64,000 bases of DNA from Pectobacterium polonicum (GCF_005497185.1 NZ_RJTN01000003.1:285555-349554), one strand, 5' to 3'; counted from the stretch's first letter, positions 9,916 to 23,075 are shown. The notes: a model not told the origin generated them from the letters alone. Translations and numbers: made by a program.

Positions 9916-10920
9916 TTAGGCATCGGGAAATTCACGGATGAAACGTTCAACGTCATCAACCATGGATTCCGTTCCCACAAAGAACGGTGAGCGCTGATGC
10001 AGTTTCTCTGGCGTGATATCCAGAATACGGTTTTTACCGTCGCTCGCTTTACCGCCCGCCTGCTCCGCCAGAAACGCCATCGGGTTGCATTCGTACAGCA
10101 AACGCAGTTTGCCTTTCGGATAGCTCGCCGTACTTGGATACAGGTAGATTCCGCCTTTCAGCAGATTACGGTGGAAATCTGCGACCAGTGAGCCGATATA
10201 ACGCGACGTATAAGGACGCTGCGTCTCTTCATCCTGCTCCTGACAGTATTTGATGTATTTCTTCACACCGACAGGAAACTTGATGTAGTTTCCTTCGTTG
10301 ATGGAATACATGTTCCCTTTTTCCGGGAAGCAAACTTTTTCATGCGAGAGACAGAACACGCCGAGTGACGGATCGTAGGTAAAAGCATGAACGCCATGAC
10401 CCGTGGTGTACACCAGCATGGTAGAAGAACCGTAAACGATATAGCCCGCAGCAACCTGCTGGCTACCCGGCTGCAAGAAGTCCGCTTCCGTGACGGAGGT
10501 TCCCAGCGGCGTAATACGGCGGTAAATAGAGAAAATCGTACCGACAGAGACGTTTACATCGATATTCGACGAGCCGTCCAGCGGGTCCATCAGAACAACA
10601 TACTTAGCGTTTTCCGCCTTATCGCCTTCAAAGATAACGATCTCGTCTTCTTCTTCAGAGGCAATACCTGCCACTTCACCACGCGCCTTTAATGCCGCTT
10701 TCAGTTTCTCATTGGCATACAGATCGAGCTTCATCTGCACTTCGCCCTGAACATTAGAAACGCCACTGGCTCCCAGGATATCAACCAGACCGGCTTTATT
10801 GATATCACGGTGAATAATCTTGGCACCCAGTTTAATAGCAGACAGCAGCGCGGTAAGCTCACCTGTGGCGTGAGAGAAATCGTGCTGTTTTTCGACGATA
10901 AATTCGCCTAACGTTTTCAT
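9916..10920 (-). CDS. fbp: Class I fructose-1,6-bisphosphatase
   Basis: Fbp hydrolyses fructose-1,6-bisphosphate to fructose-6-phosphate in gluconeogenesis. The 334 residues resemble E. coli Fbp (332). The metal-binding motif [12 protein letters not shown] is intact and the N terminus reads [15 protein letters not shown]. An in-frame ATG at 10998 would add 26 residues foreign to the family, so 10920 was chosen. mpl is divergent, 169 bases away, so their promoters share the gap. Confidence 0.96.
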   Translation of the reverse strand: MKTLGEFIVEKQHDFSHATGELTALLSAIKLGAKIIHRDINKAGLVDILGASGVSNVQGEVQMKLDLYANEKLKAALKARGEVAGIASEEEDEIVIFEGDKAENAKYVVLMDPLDGSSNIDVNVSVGTIFSIYRRITPLGTSVTEADFLQPGSQQVAAGYIVYGSSTMLVYTTGHGVHAFTYDPSLGVFCLSHEKVCFPEKGNMYSINEGNYIKFPVGVKKYIKYCQEQDEETQRPYTSRYIGSLVADFHRNLLKGGIYLYPSTASYPKGKLRLLYECNPMAFLAEQAGGKASDGKNRILDITPEKLHQRSPFFVGTESMVDDVERFIREFPDA

Positions 10921-11089
10921 AACACTATTCCAGAATCTACGGATGAAAAGCGGTTTCATTTCTGCACCGCCAACGTTTGCGCATGCAGTGTAGCCCAAAG
11001 AGAAAGTGAGTACCTAGTCAAATCCATTTCTTATGGCGGATTCATAGCGTTAGAATATGACGCAGACTCACTGCGAAGATGGAAAATGT

Positions 11090-12475
11090 ATGCGTATTCA
11101 TATTTTAGGTATCTGCGGCACCTTTATGGGTGGCCTTGCCCTACTCGCCCGCTCTTTGGGGCATGACGTCACGGGCTCAGATGCGAATGTTTATCCCCCC
11201 ATGAGTACCTTACTGGAAGAGCAGGGAATCACACTGATTCAGGGATACGATCCGGCACAACTTACTCCCGCCCCCGACCTGGTCATCATCGGTAATGCCA
11301 TGTCTCGCGGTAACCCGTGCGTCGAGGCCGTGCTAGAACAGGGGTTACCTTATGTTTCTGGTCCACAGTGGCTGCATGATTATGTGCTGCGCGATCGCTG
11401 GGTGATTGCCATTGCGGGAACGCATGGTAAAACCACTACGGCGGGGATGGTCACCTGGATTCTGGAAGATTGTGGCTACCAGCCTGGCTTTGTGATCGGC
11501 GGCGTTCCTGGCAATTTCACCGTTTCCGCACGGTTGGGTGGCAGCCCGTTCATGGTGCTTGAAGCTGACGAATATGACTGCGCATTCTTCGACAAACGTT
11601 CCAAGTTCGTCCATTACTGCCCAAGAACGCTGGTGCTCAACAACCTTGAGTTCGATCACGCCGATATCTTTGACGATCTGAAAGCCATTCAGAAACAGTT
11701 CCACCATCTTGTTCGACTAGTACCGGGCAGCGGGAAAATCATCTCTCCAACCAATGATCTTAACCTCAAACAGGTAATGGCAATGGGGTGCTGGAGTGAA
11801 CAGGAGTTGGTCGGAGAAGAAGGCGTGTGGCGCGCACAGAAAGTGGCTATTGATGCCAGCCAATATCAGGTTTACCTGAACAATGAACTTGTCGGCGAAG
11901 TTCATTGGAAATTGGTGGGTGAACACAACATGCATAACGGGTTGATGGCCATCGCGGCGGCGCACCACGTTGGCGTCTTGCCCGCAGATGCCTGCCGCGC
12001 ACTCGGTGGTTTTATCAACGCCCGTCGTCGTCTTGAATTACGCGGCACAGAACATGGCGTCGCGGTGTATGACGATTTTGCACACCACCCTACTGCTATT
12101 CTGGCTACGCTGTCGGCATTACGCAGCAAGGTGGGGGGAACAGCCCGTATTTTGGCCGTACTGGAACCCCGTTCGAACACCATGAAATTGGGGATGTGCA
12201 AAAACGAACTCGCCCCGTCATTAGCCCGTGCCGATGAAGTTTTCCTCTTCCAACCGACGCATATTCCGTGGCAGGTCGTAGAAGTCGCGGAAGCCTGCAT
12301 ACAACCCGCACACTGGAGCGCGGATATTGATACGCTGGTAGAAAACATCGTCAAAACTGCACAGCCAGGCGATCACATTCTGGTCATGAGCAACGGCGGG
12401 TTCAGTAACATCCACAATAAGCTACTGGATAGCCTGAAGAAGAAAGCGCAGAAGGCGGAAGAAGCTCAAGAATAA
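11090..12475 (+). CDS. mpl: UDP-N-acetylmuramate:L-alanyl-gamma-D-glutamyl-meso-diaminopimelate ligase
   Basis: Mpl reattaches the recycled murein tripeptide to UDP-MurNAc in the cytoplasm. The 461 residues have the Mur ligase layout. The N-terminal domain is MRIHILGICGTFMGGLA. The central ATP domain has the P-loop GTHGKTTTAGM and EADEYDCAFFD. The C-terminal domain contains YDDFAHHPTA. The start at 11090 gives the canonical N terminus, with GGAAA just upstream; the ATG at 11057 adds 11 unrelated residues. Confidence 0.96.
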   Translation: MRIHILGICGTFMGGLALLARSLGHDVTGSDANVYPPMSTLLEEQGITLIQGYDPAQLTPAPDLVIIGNAMSRGNPCVEAVLEQGLPYVSGPQWLHDYVLRDRWVIAIAGTHGKTTTAGMVTWILEDCGYQPGFVIGGVPGNFTVSARLGGSPFMVLEADEYDCAFFDKRSKFVHYCPRTLVLNNLEFDHADIFDDLKAIQKQFHHLVRLVPGSGKIISPTNDLNLKQVMAMGCWSEQELVGEEGVWRAQKVAIDASQYQVYLNNELVGEVHWKLVGEHNMHNGLMAIAAAHHVGVLPADACRALGGFINARRRLELRGTEHGVAVYDDFAHHPTAILATLSALRSKVGGTARILAVLEPRSNTMKLGMCKNELAPSLARADEVFLFQPTHIPWQVVEVAEACIQPAHWSADIDTLVENIVKTAQPGDHILVMSNGGFSNIHNKLLDSLKKKAQKAEEAQE

Positions 12476-12526
12476 CGCGTCAGAAGCCGCTGTTGTTCAC
12501 ACCGCCGCGGTGAAACGGTAGATAGC

Positions 12527-12553
12527 AAAAAGGACGGGAATCCCGTCCTTTTT
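12527..12553. terminator. Bidirectional terminator between mpl and purA
   Basis: A near-continuous 13-bp palindrome, AAAAAGGACGGGA / TCCCGTCCTTTTT, lies between convergent genes, with A and T runs on both sides. Confidence 0.9.
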
Positions 12554-12585
12554 CATAGTTGCATCACCCATTAAGAATGGTGCAA

Positions 12586-13917
<1,332 letters not shown>

Positions 13918-13983
13918 CTACCATCTCATTTGGATGCTTTCAGTACTTTTAGCACACGATTGCGCACATTTTTCCGCTTAATT

Positions 13984-14184
13984 TTAGCCACCCATCCGGC
14001 TACGCAACATGTAGTAGATCACGCACCCTGCAACAACTATTCCGCCGCCAAAACGGCGCAAAATATTATCCGGCAACTGTGCCATACCCAAAATCATCCG
14101 CCGCCAGAGGCGGGGAAACAGCAGCGGCCCCAGCCCTTCAAGCACCAACACCAGCCCAAGCGCCAGCCAAATCGTTGAATTCAT
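13984..14184 (-). CDS. yjeT: YjeT family small inner-membrane protein (DUF2065)
   Basis: A 66-residue protein with two probable membrane segments: NSTIWLALGLVLVLEGLGPL near the N terminus and GGIVVAGCVIYYML near the C terminus. It corresponds to E. coli YjeT, of unknown function, which also sits between hflC and purA. AGAGGTGG precedes the ATG at 14184. A longer reading from 14256 would run back toward the hflC terminator and was rejected. Confidence 0.88.
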   Translation of the reverse strand: MNSTIWLALGLVLVLEGLGPLLFPRLWRRMILGMAQLPDNILRRFGGGIVVAGCVIYYMLRSRMGG

Positions 14185-14254
14185 AACCACCTCTTTTCCC
14201 ACGCCAAGCACAAACGGGACTAAACCCTGTAAATGATCTCTGCCAGCAAACGAC

Positions 14255-14284
14255 AAAAAAAAGCCCGGAGAATAACCCGGGCTT
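14255..14284 (-). terminator. Terminator downstream of hflC
   Basis: On the minus strand an 8-bp stem (AAGCCCGG / CCGGGCTT) is followed by an uninterrupted run of T. It closes the nnr-to-hflC transcript before yjeT. Confidence 0.85.
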
Positions 14285-14308
14285 GATAACGACGTCAGTT
14301 AATAGCGA

Positions 14309-15304
14309 TCAGCGGCGCGGTGCCATGCTGCTTTCCGGTGACTTCATGTAGCGGAAGAAGTCGCTATCCGGGCTGAGAACCATCACGTCCTGATTATTAC
14401 TGAAGCTACTTTCATACGCACGCAGGCTACGAACGAAAGAGTAGAAGTCAGGATCTTCACTGAATGCATTCGCAAACAATTTCGCTGCTTCGGCATCACC
14501 TTCACCGCGGGTGATTCGCCCTTGGCGCTCGGCTTCAGCCAGCGTACGGGTCACTTCATAGTCTGCCGTTGCTTTCAGCTTTTCAGCCTCTTCCTGACCT
14601 TGTGAACGGTGGCGACGCGCTACCGCTTCACGCTCTGCACGCATACGTTGATAAATAGCGTCAGACACTTCGGTTGGCAGGTTGATTTGCTTAATCCGCA
14701 CATCGATAACTTCAATACCCAGCGCAGCCATACTGTTAGGGTTGATGTGAGGTTCGTTGCTTGTCGTCTCTTTCTCAACGCGCGCAGCAGCCGAAGCAAT
14801 CGCATTATCGGCCTCGGTGGTTTCACCCGTACCGGTATTCAGCGCTTCACGCACGTCCGACATCAGTTGACCACGTGAGTCGGTAACAATGCCTTTTACA
14901 TCCAGACGACCAATCTCAGAACGCAGACGGTCACTGAATTTACGTTTCAGCAGCACTTCAGCCTGAGAGATGTCACCACCGCCCGTCGCCAGATAGTAGC
15001 GGCTGAAATCGCTGATACGCCATTTCAGATAGGAATCGACAATCAGGTCTTTCTGCTCTTTAGTGATGAAGCGGTCAGCCTGATTTTCCATCGTCTGAAT
15101 ACGCGCATCCAGCATTTTCACTGAGTCGATAAACGGAACCTTGAACTGCAATCCCGGTGCATAAATCAGCGGCTTGTTTTCGTCATCACGCAGTACTTTA
15201 CCAAAACGCATTACAATGCCGCGCTGGCCTTCCTGCACCACAAACAGTGACGCATAGACCACCATCAGTACCAGGATCAGGATAAATAGTAAGGGCTTAC
15301 GCAT
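14309..15304 (-). CDS. hflC: HflC, membrane regulator of FtsH
   Basis: HflC forms a large membrane complex with HflK that surrounds and modulates the FtsH protease. The 331-residue protein has one N-terminal membrane anchor (LLFILILVLMVVYASLFVV) and an SPFH/band-7 domain beginning EGQRGIVMRFGK. A helical coiled-coil stretch rich in E, A and R follows. GGAGAG lies just before the start, and only three bases separate it from the hflK stop, so the two are cotranslated. Confidence 0.96.
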   Translation of the reverse strand: MRKPLLFILILVLMVVYASLFVVQEGQRGIVMRFGKVLRDDENKPLIYAPGLQFKVPFIDSVKMLDARIQTMENQADRFITKEQKDLIVDSYLKWRISDFSRYYLATGGGDISQAEVLLKRKFSDRLRSEIGRLDVKGIVTDSRGQLMSDVREALNTGTGETTEADNAIASAAARVEKETTSNEPHINPNSMAALGIEVIDVRIKQINLPTEVSDAIYQRMRAEREAVARRHRSQGQEEAEKLKATADYEVTRTLAEAERQGRITRGEGDAEAAKLFANAFSEDPDFYSFVRSLRAYESSFSNNQDVMVLSPDSDFFRYMKSPESSMAPRR

Positions 15305-15307
15305 CGA

Positions 15308-16561
15308 TTATTCTCTCCCTACTCGAGTGAAGTCATCACGCTGCGCATTTGCTTTGCGCTGATCCATGATATTTCCATTGTTACTGCTGCGCGTTGGGTT
15401 GCTATTCGCCGCACTGCTGCTGTTACCAGGCAAACGCAGTGGGTTAGCGCTGCTGTTGCTTTGCGTATTTTCACTGCCTTGTCCACGCAGCATCTGATCC
15501 AACGGTAGCACCATCAGGTTACTTCCTTTGTCATTGACCAGAACTTTACGGGTATGGCTTAGTACGCGCTCCATCGTTTCAATATACAAACGCTCGCGGG
15601 TAATTTCCGGTGCCGCTTTATATTCCGGTAATACGCGGGCAAAGCGGGCAACTTCACCTTGAGCTTCCAGAACGGTACGGGTTTTATAAGCGCGAGACTC
15701 TTCCAGAATACGCTGAGCCTGACCGTTGGCGCGCGGCTGCACTTCATTCGCGTACGCTTCCGCTTCACGAATGTATTGCTGCTCGTTTTCACGCGCGGCA
15801 ATGGCATCATCAAACGCGGCCTTCACTTCTTCCGGTGGACGAGCGGTCTGGAAGTTGACGTCCAGCAGCGTGATCCCCATGTTGTACGGACGAACAGTTT
15901 CTTCCAGTACACGCTGGGTATCCGTACGCACAATGGTACGGCCTTCAGTCAAAATTTTGTCCATCGTGTACTTACCAATAACGCCGCGCAGCGCGCTGTC
16001 AGTCGCCTGACGCAGGCTGTCATCCGCATTGGTTACGCTGAACAGATATTGTTCAGGCTGTGTGACACGATACTGTACGTTCATTTCAACGCGCACGACG
16101 TTTTCATCCGATGTCAACATCACACCTGACGTCGCCAGTTCGCGTACCGACTCAACGTTCACCGCGCGAACCGAGTCGATAAAGGAGGGTTTCCAGTTAA
16201 GACCCGGCCCAACCAGATGGCTGAACTTACCAAAGCGCGTGACGACACCGCGTTCCGCTTCTTTAATGGTATAGAAACCCGTAGCAGCCCAGATGACAAC
16301 CGCGGCGACGGCAGCGATACCGACGATCCGGCCACCCAGTGCTGGGCCGCCAGAATTTCCGCTGTTGTTCGAGCCTGAACCTTTCCCGCCACCCAGATCG
16401 CTGAGTTTTTTACTCAGCTTACGGAAGATGTCGTCCAGATCCGGAGGCCCCTGATCTCGGCCACCTTTATTATTATTTCCGCCAGAGTTGCCGCCATTAT
16501 TGCTGCTGCTCCCCCACGGGTCGCGGTCTTGTCCGTTATTACCGGGCTGATTCCACGCCAT
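15308..16561 (-). CDS. hflK: HflK, membrane regulator of FtsH
   Basis: The 417-residue partner of HflC. The first 75 residues are a cytoplasmic tail very rich in Gly, Asn and Ser. A membrane segment follows (GIAAVAAVVIWAATGFYTI), then an SPFH domain (ERGVVTRFGKF). The C-terminal tail has more low-complexity Ser/Asn sequence. It acts in the inner membrane with FtsH. Gene order and spacing match E. coli. Confidence 0.96.
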   Translation of the reverse strand: MAWNQPGNNGQDRDPWGSSSNNGGNSGGNNNKGGRDQGPPDLDDIFRKLSKKLSDLGGGKGSGSNNSGNSGGPALGGRIVGIAAVAAVVIWAATGFYTIKEAERGVVTRFGKFSHLVGPGLNWKPSFIDSVRAVNVESVRELATSGVMLTSDENVVRVEMNVQYRVTQPEQYLFSVTNADDSLRQATDSALRGVIGKYTMDKILTEGRTIVRTDTQRVLEETVRPYNMGITLLDVNFQTARPPEEVKAAFDDAIAARENEQQYIREAEAYANEVQPRANGQAQRILEESRAYKTRTVLEAQGEVARFARVLPEYKAAPEITRERLYIETMERVLSHTRKVLVNDKGSNLMVLPLDQMLRGQGSENTQSNSSANPLRLPGNSSSAANSNPTRSSNNGNIMDQRKANAQRDDFTRVGRE

Positions 16562-16657
16562 GTTTTAGCTCCATTCTTTATGATAGGTGTTCTTCAGGTT
16601 CAATATCCCAGAGTCCGTCAGACTATTTCGCCGTACAGACTGTATCTACCAGTCAAA

Positions 16658-17938
16658 TCAGACAATATAGTCCATCAGTTCCTGCTCTTTTTTGCAGAGG
16701 CGGTGCCAGTCGGCAATCGGCATACGAATAACCAAACCAATTTGCCCATCCTCTTCAATCCATTCTTTTTCTATTGCCTGAAGCTGGTAAAAACGACTAC
16801 GCAAGCGTCCTGCCTGCGGGGGAAGATGCAACGTATGTTGTGCGATTTCCCCGGAAAGCCGCTCAGTCAATGCCTGAAATAACAACGGAATACCGTCGCC
16901 AGTCTGTGCTGAAAGCCAGACCCGTACCGGTAGATTCTCTTCGTTGCGATCGATACGCGGAACGAAATCATCCAGCATATCAATCTTGTTCATTACCAAC
17001 AGCGCAGGTATCTCATCCGCTTCGATTTCCGCCAGTACGTCATGAACCGCCTCGATGTTCTCGTCAAGACGAGGATCGGCGGCATCAACAACGTGCAACA
17101 GCAGTGAGGCTTGACGTGTTTCCTGTAATGTAGCCTTAAACGCAGCCACCAAATCGTGGGGTAACTGACGGATAAAACCTACGGTATCCGCCAGCACTGT
17201 ATCACCGACATCATCCACCTCAATGCGGCGTAATGTTGGGTCCAGTGTGGCAAATAACTGATCGGCGGCATAAACGCCCGCCGATGTAATCTTGTTAAAC
17301 AGCGTGGATTTACCGGCGTTGGTATAGCCCACCAGCGAAACAGTGGGAACATCGGCACGAACCCGCGACCGACGTCCTTGTTCACGCTGCTTTTCTACCC
17401 GTTCGAGACGCGACAGTATCTGAGAGATACGATTACGCAATAAACGGCGATCCGTTTCAAGCTGGGTTTCACCTGGGCCACGTAAACCGATACCGCCTTT
17501 CTGGCGTTCAAGGTGCGTCCAACCGCGAACCAGTCGGGTCGCAAGGTGACGCAGTTGTGCCAGTTCTACCTGTAATTTCCCCTCGTGAGTACGCGCACGC
17601 TGGGCAAAAATATCTAAAATCAGTCCGGTACGATCGATCACCCGGCACTCACACAAACGCTCCAGGTTACGTTCCTGAGCCGGCGTCAGCGCGTGATCAA
17701 ACAGCACGACAAACGCGCCAGTTTCTTTCACTACCTGAGCAATTTCTTCGGCTTTGCCCTCCCCGACAAAATACTTGGGGTGAGGTGCCTTACGACTACC
17801 AGTAACCACCTGCAAAGATTCAATACCGGCTGAAGAAACCAGAGATTCAAACTCTAGCAGATCGTCCGTATCTCTATCTTGCGAGAAAAAAATATGAACT
17901 AATATGGCCCGTTCACCTGATTCATAACGGTCAAACAA
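16658..17938 (-). CDS. hflX: HflX ribosome-associated GTPase
   Basis: HflX is a GTPase that binds the 50S subunit and splits stalled 70S ribosomes, notably under heat stress. The 426 residues match the E. coli length. An N-terminal HflX domain comes first, then a linker helix region rich in R and E. The G domain carries [12 protein letters not shown] (G1), DTVGF (G3) and NKID (G4). It lies between hfq and hflK, as in other enterobacteria. Confidence 0.96.
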   Translation of the reverse strand: MFDRYESGERAILVHIFFSQDRDTDDLLEFESLVSSAGIESLQVVTGSRKAPHPKYFVGEGKAEEIAQVVKETGAFVVLFDHALTPAQERNLERLCECRVIDRTGLILDIFAQRARTHEGKLQVELAQLRHLATRLVRGWTHLERQKGGIGLRGPGETQLETDRRLLRNRISQILSRLERVEKQREQGRRSRVRADVPTVSLVGYTNAGKSTLFNKITSAGVYAADQLFATLDPTLRRIEVDDVGDTVLADTVGFIRQLPHDLVAAFKATLQETRQASLLLHVVDAADPRLDENIEAVHDVLAEIEADEIPALLVMNKIDMLDDFVPRIDRNEENLPVRVWLSAQTGDGIPLLFQALTERLSGEIAQHTLHLPPQAGRLRSRFYQLQAIEKEWIEEDGQIGLVIRMPIADWHRLCKKEQELMDYIV

Positions 17939-18032
17939 GCGAGTAACCTCTCAAACGAGCAAAAAACACCACAGCGAAGGAGCCGAGCGATGCGTCCAGC
18001 TCTCCCGCGCCGTGGTGAATTGACAATACGCC

Positions 18033-18332
18033 TTATTCAGCGTCATCAGCATCCTGCGACTGTTGCTGCGCAGTCGTGTTACTACCATGATAGTTGCTAC
18101 CGCCGCCTGGATTGTTGCTATGGTGAGACACTGGGCGAGAAGGAACAACTGTAGAGATGGCATGTTTATAAACCATCTGACTGACCGTGTTTTTCAACAA
18201 AATCACGAACTGATCGAAAGATTCGATCTGACCTTGCAGCTTAATACCGTTCACCAAATAAATCGAAACCGGAACACGTTCACGACGCAAAGCGTTCAAG
18301 AACGGATCTTGCAAAGATTGCCCCTTAGCCAT
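18033..18332 (-). CDS. hfq: RNA chaperone Hfq
   Basis: Hfq is a hexameric Sm-like protein that pairs small RNAs with target mRNAs. The 99-residue protein has the conserved core [20 protein letters not shown], then the Sm motifs with [10 protein letters not shown] and YKHAIS. The C-terminal tail is Ser/Asn/His/Gln-rich and slightly shorter than in E. coli (102). It lies 113 bases downstream of miaA and is the fifth gene of the nnr-hflC operon. Confidence 0.97.
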   Translation of the reverse strand: MAKGQSLQDPFLNALRRERVPVSIYLVNGIKLQGQIESFDQFVILLKNTVSQMVYKHAISTVVPSRPVSHHSNNPGGGSNYHGSNTTAQQQSQDADDAE

Positions 18333-18445
18333 TCTATATTTTCCTTATTTGTATGTTGTTTGTAACAAAGAACCCTATGGCTCTAAAATAACGGTGTAAA
18401 AAAACTTGCACGCTGAGACTCATCGATTGTACACAATCACCCAAC

Positions 18446-19387
18446 CTATGCACTAACAACCTCTATTACCTCGTCCAGTGCTTCCGTCGGTTTTTCGCTA
18501 TCCAACCAGCAGACATCATCCCAACCGCGCAGCCAGGTCATTTGCCGTTTCGCTAACTGACGCGTCGCACAAATGCCTCGATAAACCATCTCATCGTAAT
18601 CAATTTCACCGGATAAATATGACCACATCTGGCGGTAACCAACACAACGAATAGAGGGCATATTCGTATGAAGATCCTGCCGGGCAAACAATATCCGGGC
18701 TTCTTTCTCAAAACCCGCTGCCAACATCTGATGAAAACGCTGTTCAATTCGCTGATGCAACAATTCACGCGTCGCCGGGGCGATAGCAAACTGATGAACC
18801 TGATAGGGCAGTGCATCGCCAGACGTTTTTGTCAGCTCAGTTAAAGTGTTACCTGAAACGAAAAAAACTTCCAGTGCTCGCGAGAGTCTCTGCGGATCAT
18901 TTGGATGAATCCGAATTGCCGCTACCGGGTCGATCTCACTAAGTTGCCGATGCATTGCTTCCCAACCGACTTCTTTTGCCTGCTCTTCAATGCGCTGACG
19001 CACCGCAGCATCGGCTGACGGCAGAGGAGAAAGCCCCTCCAGCAGCGTCTTGAAATACAGCATCGTCCCCCCGACCAGAAGGGGAATGCGCCCGGCGGCG
19101 ATAATCTCCGCCATCTCGCGTAGCGCATCGCGGCGAAAATCAGCCGCAGAATAGGATTCAGCCGGATCGAGAATATCAATTAACCGATGCGGTGCCTGCG
19201 CCAGTTCTTCTGCGCTTGGCTTCGCCGTCCCGATATCCATACCTTTATAGATGAGGGCGGAATCAACGCTAATCAACTCCACTGGCAAATATTCTCGTAA
19301 CGCCATTGCCAATGCCGTTTTTCCTGACGCAGTCGGCCCCATAATGAAAATAGCGGGCGGCAACGACGTTTTTTCTACATCACTCAT
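18446..19387 (-). CDS. miaA: tRNA dimethylallyltransferase
   Basis: MiaA transfers a dimethylallyl group to A37 of tRNAs reading codons that start with U. The 313-residue protein has the P-loop GPTASGKT at residues 17-24, [16 protein letters not shown], and LVGGTMLYF. The start overlaps the mutL stop by 8 bases (ATGAGTGA), which indicates coupled translation. MiaA levels affect decoding and stress regulators in enterobacteria. Confidence 0.96.
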   Translation of the reverse strand: MSDVEKTSLPPAIFIMGPTASGKTALAMALREYLPVELISVDSALIYKGMDIGTAKPSAEELAQAPHRLIDILDPAESYSAADFRRDALREMAEIIAAGRIPLLVGGTMLYFKTLLEGLSPLPSADAAVRQRIEEQAKEVGWEAMHRQLSEIDPVAAIRIHPNDPQRLSRALEVFFVSGNTLTELTKTSGDALPYQVHQFAIAPATRELLHQRIEQRFHQMLAAGFEKEARILFARQDLHTNMPSIRCVGYRQMWSYLSGEIDYDEMVYRGICATRQLAKRQMTWLRGWDDVCWLDSEKPTEALDEVIEVVSA

Positions 19388-21362
19388 GCTTTAACGCCTT
19401 GATGGCATCCTGGATGTCCATCATAAATAAAAGTTCAGACGGTGGCGCTTTCGCCAGTTGCGGACAAAGCCGTTCGACATCCGCCAGTAATTGTATAGCC
19501 TGAGAATGGCTCCAGTTATCCTGCTCGCTCTGCAATCGCGTTGCCATCCACGATGCTAACGCGCCAGACTCCACCTGCTGTGACTCAACCGTCTGATTGT
19601 CGGCCAGATAGCCTATCAGTTCAGAGATCAAGTTTTGTAAATTTTGTTGGCGCAATGGTAAAGGTACAGCACGCAACGTGGCACGCTGTGACTCAACCAA
19701 TACATCAATACCAAAATGCGTCAGCAAAGCATGATGGGTAGACAACACGTTCAGTTCGGATTTGCTTAGCGTCAGCCGCTGAGGAATCAGTAACGGCTGT
19801 GCCCGTAGCCCCTCTTCAGACGGCGTTAATTGCACGACCTTCAGATAACGCTCAGCAACGGAAAGCGACAGCATCGCCAATCCTTTATGGTACTCCAACA
19901 GCGCATAGCACGGCGGATATACCGTCAGCACTCGGCCAAAACCGCTCGATTGACTTTCCAACGGGGACTCAACGGGCGCACGTTGCCTATTATTGTTGGC
20001 GGTGGTGTCCGCTGCGGTTCGCGTCAATGAGGCATCATGCAATATCGCAGGGGAGGCAGCGGTATCTGCCGAGGCAATAGTCGGCGGCTCGTCAGACGAT
20101 GGTAGGCTATCTGTCGGTTGCAGCAGTGCCTTATACAGCTCGCCCTGCTTTCTCTGATACGGATTCTCCGGCTGATAGCCAGAATAGGCAGCTTCTCGCG
20201 CCTGACCAGAATGACCCGTACGCGGCGTTTTCTCCCCAGCCGAAGATGGCTTTTCAGTACGCGATGGCTGGGCAAAGTGGTTTTCACCAGCGGCGGAACG
20301 GTTCTCCTGCTGCCACTGTACAGGCTTCCCGGTTTCCGGCTCTGTCATGCCAAGCCCCGGCGCGGATGCCTGCTGTAGCACGGACATCACGGCCTGATAG
20401 ATAAAGTCATGCACCAGACGAGCCTGATGGAACCGTACCTCATGCTTGGCAGGATGAACGTTGACATCAACCTGATGCGGATCGATCTCCAGATACAGCA
20501 CATAAGCGGGCTGCTGATCGTCACTAAGCTGGTCTTGATAAGCCTGCCGGATAGCATGATTAATCAATCGATCGCGCATCATGCGCTGGTTTACGTAGCA
20601 ATACTGCATGTCAGGCAGTTGCTTGGCACCAACCGGATCGGCAACCCAGCCATGAATAGTGAGATCGCCATGCTGCCATGACACCGCCAATGCATGTTGC
20701 AGGAACGTCGCACCGCAGATGTTGCCCAACCGACGTTCATACTGGCTTTTATCCGGTGCCGCTCGATACTGCCGCATCAGCTTACCGTTATGATGCAGCG
20801 TGATGGCAACATCAAAACGTGCCAGCGCAATGCGGCGCACCACCTCATCAATATGGGTAAATTCGGTTTTCTCGGTGCGCATAAATTTGCGGCGAGCGGG
20901 CGTGTTATAAAACAGATCCAGCACTTCCAGCGTGGTGCCTACAGGGTGGGCAGCAGGTTTAACCGTTACCGCCATATCGCGCCCTTCGGCATAGGCCTGC
21001 CAGGCCTCGGACTGTTCAGCAGTGCGTGATGTTAGGGTTAAACGGGAGACGGAGCTGATACTCGCCAGCGCTTCGCCGCGAAACCCCATGCTGACAATCG
21101 CTTCCAGATCGTCGAGCGTCGCGATTTTACTGGTCGCATGACGGGCAAGCGCTAACGTTAACTCATCCTTTCCGATGCCTGAACCATTGTCACGGATACG
21201 AATCAGCTTCGCACCACCGCGTTCAATGTCGATATCAATCCGAGTCGCCCCTGCATCCAGACTGTTTTCCACCAGTTCCTTCACGACCGAAGCCGGACGT
21301 TCAACCACTTCCCCGGCAGCAATCTGGTTAGCCAACTGCGGTGGCAACACCTGAATCGGCAT
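19380..21362 (-). CDS. mutL: DNA mismatch repair protein MutL
   Basis: MutL couples MutS mismatch recognition to MutH nicking and UvrD unwinding. The 660-residue protein has the GHKL ATPase domain in its first 330 residues, with [20 protein letters not shown] and [11 protein letters not shown] long variable linker covers about residues 335-465, followed by the C-terminal dimerisation domain. It is longer than E. coli MutL (615), and the extra length is in the linker. I see no DQHAx2Ex4E endonuclease motif, as expected for a species using MutH. Confidence 0.96.
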   Translation of the reverse strand: MPIQVLPPQLANQIAAGEVVERPASVVKELVENSLDAGATRIDIDIERGGAKLIRIRDNGSGIGKDELTLALARHATSKIATLDDLEAIVSMGFRGEALASISSVSRLTLTSRTAEQSEAWQAYAEGRDMAVTVKPAAHPVGTTLEVLDLFYNTPARRKFMRTEKTEFTHIDEVVRRIALARFDVAITLHHNGKLMRQYRAAPDKSQYERRLGNICGATFLQHALAVSWQHGDLTIHGWVADPVGAKQLPDMQYCYVNQRMMRDRLINHAIRQAYQDQLSDDQQPAYVLYLEIDPHQVDVNVHPAKHEVRFHQARLVHDFIYQAVMSVLQQASAPGLGMTEPETGKPVQWQQENRSAAGENHFAQPSRTEKPSSAGEKTPRTGHSGQAREAAYSGYQPENPYQRKQGELYKALLQPTDSLPSSDEPPTIASADTAASPAILHDASLTRTAADTTANNNRQRAPVESPLESQSSGFGRVLTVYPPCYALLEYHKGLAMLSLSVAERYLKVVQLTPSEEGLRAQPLLIPQRLTLSKSELNVLSTHHALLTHFGIDVLVESQRATLRAVPLPLRQQNLQNLISELIGYLADNQTVESQQVESGALASWMATRLQSEQDNWSHSQAIQLLADVERLCPQLAKAPPSELLFMMDIQDAIKALKHE

Positions 21363-21413
21363 GGCGTATTCCTCTTACTATCCTCAATCTATCGACATCG
21401 TCAGCATGAAGAA

Positions 21414-23075
21414 TCAGGCGGACGGTATAATCAGCGTTTGCCCCAGCTGTACCGAACCGGAACGCAGATTATTTGCCTGTTGAATATCTTTCATGCTGAC
21501 ACCGTAACGGGCAGCGATCGCACTCAGGCTATCACCCTTTACGACCTTATGCCTCACCGGCGCTGCTTTTTTGGGCGCTGGCGTTGACGCCGTCTGTTTC
21601 GTTCCGGTAGCCGGAATATTCAGGCGCTGCCCAACCCAGACGATATCCTTGTTCAGCTTATTCACGTCACGCATTGCCGCGAGGCTGACACCATAACGCC
21701 GTGCAATCGAAGAAAGTGTTTCGCCACGCGCAACAGTATGACGCGTGCTGCCCGCACTCGCTTTTGCCGTACTGACGTTATCGCTCGACGTTGTTGTATT
21801 ACTTGCCGCCGACTGTAGTGGGCGGCTTTCCTGCTTTGGGAGGGATTGCATCGGATGCGTCTGGAAGTAACTTCTCAGCCCCTGATAAATCGCATTGGCG
21901 ATTTTTTCCTGATAATCGTTGCTTCCTAACAGCCGCTCTTCCGAGAGATTAGTGATAAACCCGGTTTCCACCAGCAGAGAAGGAATATCCGGTGAGCGCA
22001 ACACACCCAGGCTGGCATGCTCTGGCCGCCGTTTATGCAAACCTCCAACACGCTGGAGCTCACGCAGCACCTTGGTCGCCACGTCATACCCAACGCGCTG
22101 GGAGTGGCCAAATTGCAGATCCAGCACCGCCTGACTGAGGTAAGGATCGGCACCGCTGTTCGCCAGCAAATCGCCCGCGCCGCCCAATAATTCAGACTGT
22201 TTCTCGTGCTGTTCCAGCCAGTTAGCCATTTCACTATTCGCACGGCGGTTGGATAGCACCCAGACCGAAGCACCTTTAGCATTGCGGTTCGGCGCAGCAT
22301 CGGCGTGGATCGACACTAACAGGTTCGCGCCCTGCTTACGCGCCACGTCCGAACGCCCCATGACGGAGATAAAGTAATCGCCGTCGCGCGTTAATACCCC
22401 TTTAAATGCCGGATCGTTATTCAGCAAAGCTTGTAGCTTACGGGCAATAGAAATGGTGACATTTTTCTCCCGCAGCCCGTTCGTGCCAATCGCGCCAGGA
22501 TCTTGTCCACCGTGACCGGCATCAATCGCTACAACAACGCGTTCATTTCCCTGCCGGGCTGGCGACGGCGAACCGCCGCTCACGACGACCGTCGGCTTGT
22601 TGGTAAACGGATTCTTTGCGGGTTCTGCCGGCGCACGATTTTGCTGCCGTGAAACAGGGGGCGTTGGGGCTTGTGCCGTTTTCGCGTTGTCACCCGTGAT
22701 GGTGAAGACGACAACGTAACCCGAACCTTCTTTTTGCGTCACCGCCCGCGTTTTGGCCGCCTGCGTTAAATCCAGCACCAAACGCAGGCTTTGTGCATCC
22801 TGTGCATTGCTGGTTCGCACGCGCTTAATCAGATTTTGCCCGCTGAAATCTAACGGCAGCCCCTGAATGACGCCGCTCTGGCGAATATCGATAACCACTC
22901 TGGCAGGGTTGCTGAGCGGGAAAAAGGCATAAATCGGCTGGCCGCTAAAGCTTAATCGCACTGTGGCTTGGCCTGACGCGTTATCCACCTTGATATCCGA
23001 CAGATTGGCGGCCAACGCCGATCCCGCAAGCAATAGCCATACGCCGATGAACAGCGTAACCATACGACTCATCAT
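21414..23075 (-). CDS. amiB: N-acetylmuramoyl-L-alanine amidase AmiB with two LysM domains
   Basis: AmiB cleaves the bond between MurNAc and the stem peptide to separate daughter cells. The 553-residue protein has a signal peptide (about residues 1-23) and an AMIN domain (roughly 25-125). The zinc amidase_3 domain follows, with [19 protein letters not shown] and LVETGFITN. Two LysM repeats complete the C terminus, each starting V(A/V)(R/K)G(E/D)(T/S)LS. E. coli AmiB is shorter (445) with one LysM. The start overlaps the tsaE stop by ATGA. Confidence 0.95.
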   Translation of the reverse strand: MMSRMVTLFIGVWLLLAGSALAANLSDIKVDNASGQATVRLSFSGQPIYAFFPLSNPARVVIDIRQSGVIQGLPLDFSGQNLIKRVRTSNAQDAQSLRLVLDLTQAAKTRAVTQKEGSGYVVVFTITGDNAKTAQAPTPPVSRQQNRAPAEPAKNPFTNKPTVVVSGGSPSPARQGNERVVVAIDAGHGGQDPGAIGTNGLREKNVTISIARKLQALLNNDPAFKGVLTRDGDYFISVMGRSDVARKQGANLLVSIHADAAPNRNAKGASVWVLSNRRANSEMANWLEQHEKQSELLGGAGDLLANSGADPYLSQAVLDLQFGHSQRVGYDVATKVLRELQRVGGLHKRRPEHASLGVLRSPDIPSLLVETGFITNLSEERLLGSNDYQEKIANAIYQGLRSYFQTHPMQSLPKQESRPLQSAASNTTTSSDNVSTAKASAGSTRHTVARGETLSSIARRYGVSLAAMRDVNKLNKDIVWVGQRLNIPATGTKQTASTPAPKKAAPVRHKVVKGDSLSAIAARYGVSMKDIQQANNLRSGSVQLGQTLIIPSA

